Positions 51,730-59,630 of a stretch of 64,000 nucleotides of DNA are shown here, in pieces. The notes under the pieces are model-generated. The model saw only the letters and a list, made by a program, of their open reading frames with translations. It did not search any database and was not told the origin of the DNA. The position numbers were made by a program, and so were the translations under genes. The number at the start of each line of letters is the position of its first letter. Position 1 is the first letter of the stretch. The stretch spans positions 27,308 through 91,307 of the forward strand of contig JAGHSA010000007.1 in NCBI GenBank assembly GCA_018066125.1, given 5' to 3'. Source of the DNA: Candidatus Cryptobacteroides onthequi. GTDB taxonomy: Bacteria; Bacteroidota; Bacteroidia; Bacteroidales; UBA932.

Positions 51730-53457
51730 TTATTGTTTCCTGTCACCTTTGCGGTGGCGTCTTTCTCCCTTCCTCTTCTCCCGTCTCTCCTCTCTTCTCT
51801 CTTCCCTCTTCTTCTGGAACTCAGCCTTGGCCTTGGAACCGCGGCTGATCTGCTCCTCAGTCGCAAAGAAGGCCTTGATGGCGCGTCCTCTCATCTTGAG
51901 AGTGCCGAGTTCTTCAACGACCCTCTCAGCGAGGCTCTCGGGCACGTCGATGAGGGTATATCTCGTGAAGATATCTATCCTGCCGATGGCCACCTTCTCG
52001 GGGTTGCAGCTGTTGACGAGTCCTATGATGCTCTTCGGGGTGGTCCCGTCCATCTTCCCGACATTTACGAACACCTTCTTGTATCCCTTCTCGGTGGTGA
52101 CTTCCACAAAGCGGCGCTCTTCCCTGCCTGTCGAAGCCTCGAAATCCTCATTCTCCTGGTAGTATGAGATGATGCGGTTGAATTCCAGGGACACCATGCG
52201 CTTGATGAGTTCCTCCTTATCCAGCCATTCGAGCTTGCCATATACGGAAGGAAGGATGTCAGCGATCTCATCCTCATTGACCTCCACCTTCTCGATGCGG
52301 TCCATCAGATTGAATATCTGCTTGCTGCATATCTCTTTGCCGGTCGGGATCTTTCCCGTCTCGAAGGTCTTGCCTATGGTCTTCTCTATCGCACGGATGC
52401 GGCGCGTCTCGCGCATGTTGATGATGGCGATGGATATGCCCGTCTTGCCGGCGCGGCCTGTCCTGCCGCTGCGGTGGTTGTAGACCTCATCCTCATCAGG
52501 GAGGGTATAGTTGATGATATGTGTCAGGTCATCCACATCGATGCCTCTTGCCGCCACGTCGGTCGCCACCAGAAGCTGGATATTGTGGATGCGGAAACGC
52601 TGCATGACATAGTCCCTCTGCATCTGGGAAAGGTCGCCATGAAGGGCATCCGCATTGTAGCCGTCATGTATGAGCTTGTCCGATATCTCCTGGGTCTCTG
52701 CCTTGGTGCGGCAGAAGATGATGCCGTAGATGCGCGGGTAGTAGTCGACGATTCTCTTGAGGGTCTGGTATTTCTCGGTAGCCTTGACGGTATAGCAGAT
52801 GTGACGCACAGAAGCCGTACTTTCATTCTTCTTGCCTATGACTATCTCATGCGGCTCCCTCATATATTTCACGGAGAGCTTTTCGATCTCCTCCGGCATT
52901 GTAGCGGAGAAGAAGAGGGTGTTGCGGTCCTCCGGCACAGCAGCCAGGATGGCGTCCAGATCCTCTGAAAAACCCATGTCCAGCATCTCGTCAGCCTCAT
53001 CGAGGACCACATTGTGCACAGCAGAGAGGTCCACATGGCCGCGATTCATCAGGTCGAGGAGACGGCCGGGAGTGGCCACGATCACCTGGACTCCCCTGCG
53101 GAGACCTTCAATCTGATTCTTGATGCTCGATCCGCCATAAACCGGCATCACACTTACTCCTTCCATATATCTGGCGAAGTCCTTCATGTCGTCCGCAATC
53201 TGTATGCAGAGCTCCCTGGTAGGGCTGAGCACAAGCGACTGAGGGCACCTGCGTTCAAGGTCCAGTTTCTGGAGAATGGGGAGACCGTATGCGGCAGTCT
53301 TGCCGGTACCGGTCTGCGCAAGGGCGATGACATCGCTGTCACCTTCTATCAGGAACGGTATCACCTCCTCCTGAATGGGCATGGGGGTTTCAAATCCGAG
53401 TTCGCCTATGGCTTTGAGCAGGCTCTCAGAGAGCCCGAGTTCTTCAAATGTCTTCAT
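51730..53457 (-). CDS. DEAD-box ATP-dependent RNA helicase with DbpA-type RNA-binding domain
   Basis: This 575-residue cytoplasmic protein has every DEAD-box motif: Q motif (GFETPMPIQ), Walker A AQTGTGKT near 43-50, PTRELC, DEADEMLD, SAT, and the C-domain ARGIDV and HRSGRTGRAGKTG. A DbpA/CsdA-type RNA-binding domain follows (about 455-535, KVFVNVGKMDGTTPKSIIGL), ending in a very basic K/R/E tail of about 35 residues. It unwinds RNA during ribosome assembly, mRNA turnover or cold growth. It belongs to the DeaD/CsdA group. It is a housekeeping gene between the PUL-like regions and lies 11 bases downstream of the TPR histidine kinase gene. Confidence 0.95.
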   Translation of the reverse strand: MKTFEELGLSESLLKAIGELGFETPMPIQEEVIPFLIEGDSDVIALAQTGTGKTAAYGLPILQKLDLERRCPQSLVLSPTRELCIQIADDMKDFARYMEGVSVMPVYGGSSIKNQIEGLRRGVQVIVATPGRLLDLMNRGHVDLSAVHNVVLDEADEMLDMGFSEDLDAILAAVPEDRNTLFFSATMPEEIEKLSVKYMREPHEIVIGKKNESTASVRHICYTVKATEKYQTLKRIVDYYPRIYGIIFCRTKAETQEISDKLIHDGYNADALHGDLSQMQRDYVMQRFRIHNIQLLVATDVAARGIDVDDLTHIINYTLPDEDEVYNHRSGRTGRAGKTGISIAIINMRETRRIRAIEKTIGKTFETGKIPTGKEICSKQIFNLMDRIEKVEVNEDEIADILPSVYGKLEWLDKEELIKRMVSLEFNRIISYYQENEDFEASTGREERRFVEVTTEKGYKKVFVNVGKMDGTTPKSIIGLVNSCNPEKVAIGRIDIFTRYTLIDVPESLAERVVEELGTLKMRGRAIKAFFATEEQISRGSKAKAEFQKKREERREERREKRKGERRHRKGDRKQ

Positions 53458-53468
53458 TCAATCGTAAT

Positions 53469-55361
53469 TCATGGCTTCGCGGGAATCGCGAAAACAAAGC
53501 GCGCCCCGCCTTTGTATGCAGTGTCGAGATATACCCTGCCATTCATATTCTGAGCAATCTTGCGGCAGAGATTGAGTCCCAGTCCGTTACCCTGCTTGAA
53601 CTCGTCAAGTTTGGTGAAACGGTCAAATATGGCCTCAGCCATGGCTGGATCCACGCCGCAGCCTGTATCCGCCACGGAGATGGTAAGACAGCCAGGGGTC
53701 TCATCGAGAGATGAGTGTACATGGATCTCACCCTTCGTGGTATTCTTGCACGCGTTTGTAAGGAAGTTTATCAGTATCTGCTGCACTCTGAGAGCATCGG
53801 CGCGGATGATGCACGGATCCGGGCAGTCCGTGGTACTGCGGAGCTCGACCCCGTCAGGGACACGCTCCCGGACAGAGTTCAGGCTGCTTTCCACCACTTC
53901 ACGGACGTTGACGTCTCCATAGCTGATGTTTATCCTTCCCTGCTCCACGTCAGAGAGGCAGAGGATATCATTGACGAGCATCATGAGCATCTGTCCGTTG
54001 TTGGCGATATACTCACCGTACTGCTTGCGCTCCTCCGGTGTGACAAAGTCGTCCGGAAGCGACAGGAGCTGCGAGAATCCCAGAATGGCATTCAGCGGAG
54101 TGCGTATCTCATGGCTCATGTTGTGCACGAAATCCGTCTTCATGTCACTCGCCTGCTTCAGAGTGGCATTGAGTCTCTTCTGCTCCTTGAGACGGCGGTT
54201 CCTGAAGGTCATGTACAAGACCATCAGAGACATGATGGCAAATATGGCCACGAGCACCATGCTGCGGCGCTGACGCTCATGCATGCGCTGAAGCTCCCGT
54301 TCCGCTTCCATGGCCTGCATCTCCGCCTTGCTGCGCTTGTAGCGCTCTCCCATCTCCGCGAGATTCTGCGCCGATGTCAGGGTCTTCACGGAATCATTGT
54401 AGGCTATCAGCATGCCGGCGGCCTTCCTCGCAAGAGCGGCATCACCGGACATGTCCGCCACTGCAAGACGGACTCTGCCGGCATAGCTCTCGCTGCTGAG
54501 GCTGTCACAGAGACTTATGGCCTCCGCCCATCTCTTTCCCATGACCGCCGAGGCGATACGGGTCCGGAAATCAAAGTTGCCGCGGTTGCGCCCGGGGAAT
54601 CGGGAGAAATACTCATTGTATGAGTCCATGGCGTGTCTGTAGCTCTGCACATCACCCTTGATCGCGGAGCAGAGCGCCATGGTGGAATAGACATGGAAAG
54701 TGTCAAGAGGAGCCTTCAGATAAGGTTCTGCTTCCTTCAGGACCACAAGGCAGGAATCCGAATCCATGGGATACAGTTCGGCAGCCCTGGTATAGAGCTC
54801 GCCCAGAGACATGCTCGGGAAGTCATTTTCCTTTGCCACACTGATGGCCTGAAAATAGAAATCTCTGGCCTGACTTGTCATGTCTCTCTCTCCGCAGATG
54901 ATGGCCATGGTGTGATAGAAGGAATACTGACCGATAGGCACCTCGAAGGTGTGGGGATCATCATGCATCTCACTGGCCAGGTCCAGAGCCTCAAGCACGC
55001 GTCCGCGGTCCAGGTAGTATTTGACTATGCCTCTGTAGGTCATGAAATACTGCGGATCACTGCCATACTTCAGGTCCACAGAACGCGCTTCTCTGGCTGC
55101 CTGGAGCATCATCGCCTCGTCATCGCGGTGGGTGTAGTAGGCTATGAGGTACTGATAGCCGAGAGTCAGGGCCCGCACATCTCCTATCTCCTCTCCCTTG
55201 CTGATGAGAGAATCTATCGCCGGCCTGACTGCGTCATCGTCGATTCGCGACCTGATGGATTCGTAGATGGCGTAGCACTCCTCGGTCATGCCCAGGGTGC
55301 CCTGCGCCAGACTTGGGAAGGTGCTCAGAAGAGCAATGATGACAGGGATGAGTTTTTTCAT
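53469..55361 (-). CDS. TPR sensor histidine kinase without receiver domain
   Basis: The start at 55361 is the first ATG; it opens a signal peptide MKKLIPVIIALLSTFPSLAQ. The 630-residue protein has periplasmic TPR-like helices (about 25-355), a membrane helix at about 367-390 (MVLVAIFAIMSLMVLYMTF), a HisKA domain with FVHNMSHEIRTPLNAILGFS (phospho-His near 416) and an HATPase domain with N-box (LINFLTNACKNT), DTGCGV and GLGLNLCRKIAQN. It senses an unknown cue and passes phosphate to a separate response regulator, which is not encoded nearby. A -7 box TAAATTTG lies 36 bases upstream. It is cotranscribed with the helicase gene. Confidence 0.92.
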   Translation of the reverse strand: MKKLIPVIIALLSTFPSLAQGTLGMTEECYAIYESIRSRIDDDAVRPAIDSLISKGEEIGDVRALTLGYQYLIAYYTHRDDEAMMLQAAREARSVDLKYGSDPQYFMTYRGIVKYYLDRGRVLEALDLASEMHDDPHTFEVPIGQYSFYHTMAIICGERDMTSQARDFYFQAISVAKENDFPSMSLGELYTRAAELYPMDSDSCLVVLKEAEPYLKAPLDTFHVYSTMALCSAIKGDVQSYRHAMDSYNEYFSRFPGRNRGNFDFRTRIASAVMGKRWAEAISLCDSLSSESYAGRVRLAVADMSGDAALARKAAGMLIAYNDSVKTLTSAQNLAEMGERYKRSKAEMQAMEAERELQRMHERQRRSMVLVAIFAIMSLMVLYMTFRNRRLKEQKRLNATLKQASDMKTDFVHNMSHEIRTPLNAILGFSQLLSLPDDFVTPEERKQYGEYIANNGQMLMMLVNDILCLSDVEQGRINISYGDVNVREVVESSLNSVRERVPDGVELRSTTDCPDPCIIRADALRVQQILINFLTNACKNTTKGEIHVHSSLDETPGCLTISVADTGCGVDPAMAEAIFDRFTKLDEFKQGNGLGLNLCRKIAQNMNGRVYLDTAYKGGARFVFAIPAKP

Positions 55362-55367
55362 TTTCAA

Positions 55368-55628
55368 CTAGTCTAGTGACTCTCTGAATGATGACCCAAA
55401 TTTACGAAATAAAAGTCTTGCTGCATACACAGATGGCAGGTCCGGCCACGCGCAGGCGCTCATTTTGCGCCAAATTGATTAGTTTTTGTCAATCTGTGAA
55501 ACGGCAGAGGCCTGAGATGCCATCTGACAGATGTCCCGGAGACTCTGTCAAACGGAGATCCGACAGGGGGATGGCAAGGTACTTGCAGCACTTAAATGCG
55601 TTTGAATCAGCTTGCTATCCTACAAATA
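55368..55628. other. intergenic region between divergent genes
   Basis: No ORF fits this stretch. On the minus strand TAAATTTG (55404-55397) matches the -7 consensus for the kinase gene. Short inverted repeats TGACAGA/TCTGTCA at about 55525-55550 flank a 12-base loop. GCG triplets near 55456 and 55467 are 11 bases apart, so the region 1 operator is not present. Confidence 0.5.
55397..55404 (-). promoter_or_regulatory. candidate -7 box for the histidine kinase gene
   Basis: TAAATTTG on the minus strand fits TAnnTTTG exactly and would give a leader of roughly 25-30 bases before the ATG at 55361. No matching -33 TTTG was seen. Confidence 0.45.
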
Positions 55629-56723
55629 ATGACTCCCAAAAGACTTATCTCTGTATCCGCGGCGCTTGTTTCTGTCATTCTGACTGTCAGCTGCACACGC
55701 AGTGCAGGAGTGGACAGCCAGAGAGTCGCCGCTCTCCTGGATTCGCTGGGCATACCGTCCATGCAGCTGTCCATATATCAGAACTCCGCAAAGTCCCCCG
55801 CAATCCTTTTCAATGCCGACAGCGATGCTGTATTTCAGGCAGCATCTCTCAGCAAGCCGGTATTCTCATATATCGTCATGAAGCTGGTCGATGAGGGAAA
55901 GATGGACCTGGACACGCCTGTCGCGTCCTATACCGGCATCGACAGGTTTGACGACCGGGAGATGGCATCCCGGATCACTCCGCGCATGGTACTGTCACAC
56001 ACATCCGGACTCTACAACTGGGCGGCATCCCCCACCTCGGATGAGTGGGCAGACAGCCGCATCAGCTTCCATTTCGCGCCTGATGGGTGCTTCTGCTATT
56101 CCGGAGAGGCATATGCCTTCCTTCAGAGAGCGGCAGAGGACGTCACCGGGAAAAGTCTGGACGAACTGGCCAGAGAGTACGTGTTCGAGCCTTTCGGCAT
56201 GCCCCTGTCAAGCTATCAGTGGCGCGATGCCTATGACAGCCTGGCGGTGTATGGCTTCAATGCCGAAGGACAGAATATGGGAAGATGGTCCGGCATCTCG
56301 CCGAACAGTGCATACACGCTCCGCACTACCTCTTCGGAGTACCTTGACTTCCTGACACACGCGGTTCTCAACGGCGAAGGTCTTTCTCCTGCCACCTACA
56401 AGGAATGGCTCACCCCGCGCACACATGCCATCAGGTTCAGCGGCAGAGAAAGGGCCTGCGACCGCGACATGTACTGGTGCCTCGGAATGGGCGTCAGGGT
56501 GTCATACGATGCCGACGGCAACCCTGTACCGGTTCAATACTGGCACTGGGGCGACAATGATTACTGGAAATCCATCTATGTAGTCGACATACGCAAAGGC
56601 ATCGCCATGGATTATTTCACCAACAGCATCAACGGCCACGAAATCTGCGACGAGATCTGCAGGATGACCCTCGGAGAGTCATGCGGCATCCAGGATTGGA
56701 TAGGCTATGACGATGACATGTAG
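55629..56723 (+). CDS. serine beta-lactamase-like hydrolase lipoprotein
   Basis: The ATG at 55629 opens a lipoprotein signal ending in LTVSCTRS; the longer in-frame version has a poor start. The 364-residue protein belongs to the beta-lactamase/penicillin-binding-protein-like family (class C-like esterases): AASLSKPVF carries the S-x-x-K nucleophile near residues 73-76, CYSGEAYAFLQ holds the Tyr of the Y-x-N-like motif in the form YSG, and HWGDN takes the place of KTG. Such proteins act as esterases, D-aminopeptidases or peptidoglycan hydrolases, and few are true beta-lactamases. It stands alone on the plus strand and converges on the esterase gene with a 1-base gap. Confidence 0.88.
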   Translation: MTPKRLISVSAALVSVILTVSCTRSAGVDSQRVAALLDSLGIPSMQLSIYQNSAKSPAILFNADSDAVFQAASLSKPVFSYIVMKLVDEGKMDLDTPVASYTGIDRFDDREMASRITPRMVLSHTSGLYNWAASPTSDEWADSRISFHFAPDGCFCYSGEAYAFLQRAAEDVTGKSLDELAREYVFEPFGMPLSSYQWRDAYDSLAVYGFNAEGQNMGRWSGISPNSAYTLRTTSSEYLDFLTHAVLNGEGLSPATYKEWLTPRTHAIRFSGRERACDRDMYWCLGMGVRVSYDADGNPVPVQYWHWGDNDYWKSIYVVDIRKGIAMDYFTNSINGHEICDEICRMTLGESCGIQDWIGYDDDM

Positions 56724-56724
56724 G

Positions 56725-57951
56725 TCACCGGAGCCCGGAACGCCTCTTTTTCATGTAGCCGTGTCGGATGAGGAACCCGTCTGTCAGTTCACGCACACGG
56801 TAGAAATTCTCATTCAGGGGCTGACGATACAGGAAGATGGGATGTCCTGCACCTTCGAAGAACTCAAGCCGGCATTCTACGCCCTTGCTCTCAAGTGAAT
56901 CCCTGAACGCCTCGGCCACTTCTACCGGCACATAATGGTCCTTTGTACCTACAAGGAAAAGCGTCGGAGGTGTATTGCGGCTCACATGATACAACGGAGC
57001 GATCTCATCATTGCGGGAGCTGACCGACGGAAAACCGCGAAGCGGCTTGTCCACCACGGGATAATTCAGGACCATGAGGTCCGGGCAGTATGCAGCCGCA
57101 CTTTCATCTGTCGTGCCGACAGTGCCCAGCGTCGCGGCCAGATGACCGCCGGCAGAACCGCCGGAGACTGCAATGCGTCCGGGATCGATGCCGAGCTCCT
57201 CTGCATTGCGGCGGAGCCACAAAATGGCATCACGGGCATCTTCCACGCTCTCCAGAGGGGTAGAATGGTGAGTATATGCGATACGGTAGTCCGCGGAGAC
57301 GGCCACAATCCCCTGACTGGCATAATATGCGCACTCCCGGTAGAACTGGACAGGCGTGCCATTGCTCCAACCTCCTCCGAAAAAATAGACGAGTGCGGGA
57401 CGAGGCCGCCTCACCCTGTCGGGACGGAAGATATGCAGGCATAGCGAATCCCCTCCCGGAAGCGTCTTGTATGCCGCGATTTCGGGATGGAAACTCTGAC
57501 GCGCAGGATTGAGCACACCCGCGAGCCTGTCAAACCACAGCTGCGCCATCTTTTCCGGATCGGATTCATCCGTCCGGGCCACAATGACACGGGCTTCCGG
57601 ATTTATGGCACATATCTTCTCTGGAGTCACGTTTTCGGTGTTGAGAAGCACCACATCCGCCGGATACTTCCTCAGCAGGCTGTCAATGGAGAATTCCTGA
57701 TCGGGAATGCGACAAAAGCAAAGATTGCCGATACGGCAGCGGCTCTGATGGGGTCCGACCATCTCGAACTCGTATCCCGCAGTGAAGAGTTTCTGCCACA
57801 ATGGGAAAAGACCTCTGCCATCGGAGTCATCGGCGACCAATATGGTGAAGCGTTCCTGGTACGACCGGTCACGGCCGCCAATGCCGCGTGCCACAGCGGG
57901 AAGCGACAGCATCAGCACCAGAAGGGATAGGGTGACTGCTTTTCTTGTCAT
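56725..57951 (-). CDS. secreted alpha/beta-hydrolase esterase with degenerate SGNH-like N-domain
   Basis: This 408-residue protein has a signal peptide (cleavage near AVARG). The C-terminal half is an acetyl-esterase-type alpha/beta hydrolase: YFFGGGWSNG for the oxyanion hole, SGGSAGGHLA with the nucleophile Ser near residue 260, VGTKDHYVP with the Asp and EGAGHPIF with the His. Such enzymes remove acetyl or other acyl groups from glycans such as xylan. The N-terminal part (about 34-160) looks like an SGNH hydrolase whose catalytic blocks have decayed: LVADDSDGRG where GDS is expected, and DVVLLNTEN where GxND is expected. It may now only bind. It lies 8 bases after the phosphodiesterase/LamG gene. 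Confidence 0.82.
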   Translation of the reverse strand: MTRKAVTLSLLVLMLSLPAVARGIGGRDRSYQERFTILVADDSDGRGLFPLWQKLFTAGYEFEMVGPHQSRCRIGNLCFCRIPDQEFSIDSLLRKYPADVVLLNTENVTPEKICAINPEARVIVARTDESDPEKMAQLWFDRLAGVLNPARQSFHPEIAAYKTLPGGDSLCLHIFRPDRVRRPRPALVYFFGGGWSNGTPVQFYRECAYYASQGIVAVSADYRIAYTHHSTPLESVEDARDAILWLRRNAEELGIDPGRIAVSGGSAGGHLAATLGTVGTTDESAAAYCPDLMVLNYPVVDKPLRGFPSVSSRNDEIAPLYHVSRNTPPTLFLVGTKDHYVPVEVAEAFRDSLESKGVECRLEFFEGAGHPIFLYRQPLNENFYRVRELTDGFLIRHGYMKKRRSGLR

Positions 57952-57959
57952 TTTCAGTC

Positions 57960-59630
57960 TTAGTTATAATATTCCCTGAGCGCCGCGACATCCTCTGCGC
58001 TGAGGACATCCGATGTGATGATCATCTCATCGATCTGAGCCGGAAGCCTGTAGGAGTAGTCTCCCTTGCCGTCCTGTCCGATATTGAGGTCCAGCGCATC
58101 GAACGACTTGCCGCTGAAGAATGCCGGTATATCAAAGCGCCCGACCTCAATGAAATCGATGTAGAAGCATATGGACTTGCTCACGCGGTCTACGGTCAGC
58201 ACGACGTGCATCCATCCGTCGCTGAAATTGGAAGGAAGGCCTACCGTGTTGTCGATCCTGTTGCCGGAGCTCATGTCGCCGACATTGAATTTGAGGTCAT
58301 TCGGCCTCAGCGACAGCACAAAACCGTCATGCCTGCCATTTGTCCAGTCCTTGTTGGAGATAATGCTCGGATCATCCTTGACCTCGGCGGCCTTTATCCA
58401 GAATGACACGGAGAATGATCCGGAACCGACAAGGGTGCTTTCCAGCGTGACATAGCCGTCATCAAGTGCCACTCCCTGCCCGAACCATGCGTCATAGTAA
58501 TAGAGTTTGCCGTGAGGCGTGGTCTTCTTCCCTCCCATGAGATCGAGAGCGTTGCCGTCAAACGGCAGATATGCCGTCACCTTGTGAGCGCCGAGCACGG
58601 ACTTCAGCCTGCTGATGTCCGGAGTAGGGACAGTCTTGTGGCTTCTGTACTCGGTGCCGGGGAGATCCGCCTCCTTGCGTTCTGCGGCTGTGACATCCTT
58701 GAAGATGCCGGTCGGCACGATTCCCGTCCATGTCTTCGGAGGGTCTATGCCGAGGGCGTATGCAGCGATTGCGGCGACATCACGGACCTCCGGATCGATG
58801 ATCTGGCTCCCTGGAAGGGTGGTCTTTCCCTTGACTCCGAGGAACACGTACCTCTCCGCGTAGGAATTGCCTCCATGGCTGCCTGACGGTGTCCCGCCGT
58901 GATCGGTAGAGACTATCAGCAGCGTCTCGTCTGCCTTTCCGGATTTCTGGAGCGCATCATATATCTGGCCTATGTATTCATCGACGACGTGCAGCTGATT
59001 GAGCTGGGTCTCCGAGCCGAAGCCGGATGAATGTCCCGCCGCATCGACGGAGTCAAAGCCCGCAAAGAGAAGAGTCGGCACCTCCTTTGAGATGCATGAA
59101 ATGACCTGACTGGCCACCTGCTCGTCATTGCCGGAGCCTTCGACTGTTCCCAGGCCATGCTCGAAAATGCCCGTATTGAAGGCACTCCAGTTGCATATGG
59201 ACACAAGGCTTGCCCCAGGCATGGCCTCCCTGACCACGCGGAACACCGATGGATACGGACTGTTGACATCGTATGGCCTTGTCGAGGCTATCTCGTTGGT
59301 CAGTCTGTGGAATTCCGGGAGGACGCCATGGAACATGGAGCCCCAGCACTGTGCGCTGATGGTCGGATACGATGTCTTGGTCTGATACGAAAATGCTCCG
59401 TCAGAGAAGATGTTGAAAGTATTCGGCGTGATGGCATGCCCGAAACACGAGCCCGCGCCGTCGACTCCGAGTATGATGACATGTTTGTATGCCCCCTTGG
59501 AGACCACCTCCGGTTCCTCGGCAGCCGGTGGCTCAGGGGTTTCCTGCCCGGCATTCTTCTCCTGAGAGCAGGATACCGACAGCATGAGCGCAATGGCTGA
59601 CAGAACCCGTATGCTATTCATTCTGTTCAT
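57960..59630 (-). CDS. alkaline-phosphatase-superfamily phosphodiesterase with LamG domain
   Basis: This 556-residue lipoprotein (Cys in SVSCSQE) starts in an ATGA overlap with the upstream enzyme gene; an ATG three codons later is possible. Residues about 48-335 form an alkaline-phosphatase-superfamily domain: IILGVDGAGS with a metal Asp, a Thr/Ser in TSYPTISAQCW as likely nucleophile, FAGFDSVDAAGHSSGFG, and VSTDHGGTPSGSHGG. Residues about 345-556 are a LamG/concanavalin-like jellyroll (FSVSFWIKAAEV, WMHVVLTVDRV, QIDEMIITSDVLSAEDVAAL), probably for glycan binding. It is similar in class to the enzyme at 3602-5212, but that one carries chitobiase and PA14 modules instead. The substrate is unknown; phosphodiester or sulfate ester on a glycan are options. 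Confidence 0.85.
   Translation of the reverse strand: MNRMNSIRVLSAIALMLSVSCSQEKNAGQETPEPPAAEEPEVVSKGAYKHVIILGVDGAGSCFGHAITPNTFNIFSDGAFSYQTKTSYPTISAQCWGSMFHGVLPEFHRLTNEIASTRPYDVNSPYPSVFRVVREAMPGASLVSICNWSAFNTGIFEHGLGTVEGSGNDEQVASQVISCISKEVPTLLFAGFDSVDAAGHSSGFGSETQLNQLHVVDEYIGQIYDALQKSGKADETLLIVSTDHGGTPSGSHGGNSYAERYVFLGVKGKTTLPGSQIIDPEVRDVAAIAAYALGIDPPKTWTGIVPTGIFKDVTAAERKEADLPGTEYRSHKTVPTPDISRLKSVLGAHKVTAYLPFDGNALDLMGGKKTTPHGKLYYYDAWFGQGVALDDGYVTLESTLVGSGSFSVSFWIKAAEVKDDPSIISNKDWTNGRHDGFVLSLRPNDLKFNVGDMSSGNRIDNTVGLPSNFSDGWMHVVLTVDRVSKSICFYIDFIEVGRFDIPAFFSGKSFDALDLNIGQDGKGDYSYRLPAQIDEMIITSDVLSAEDVAALREYYN

Noticed and set aside
55450..55470. GCG repeats upstream of the histidine kinase considered as another region 1 operator
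   Set aside because: The triplets are 11 or 17 bases apart, not 21, and the flanking bases do not match the half-site consensus.
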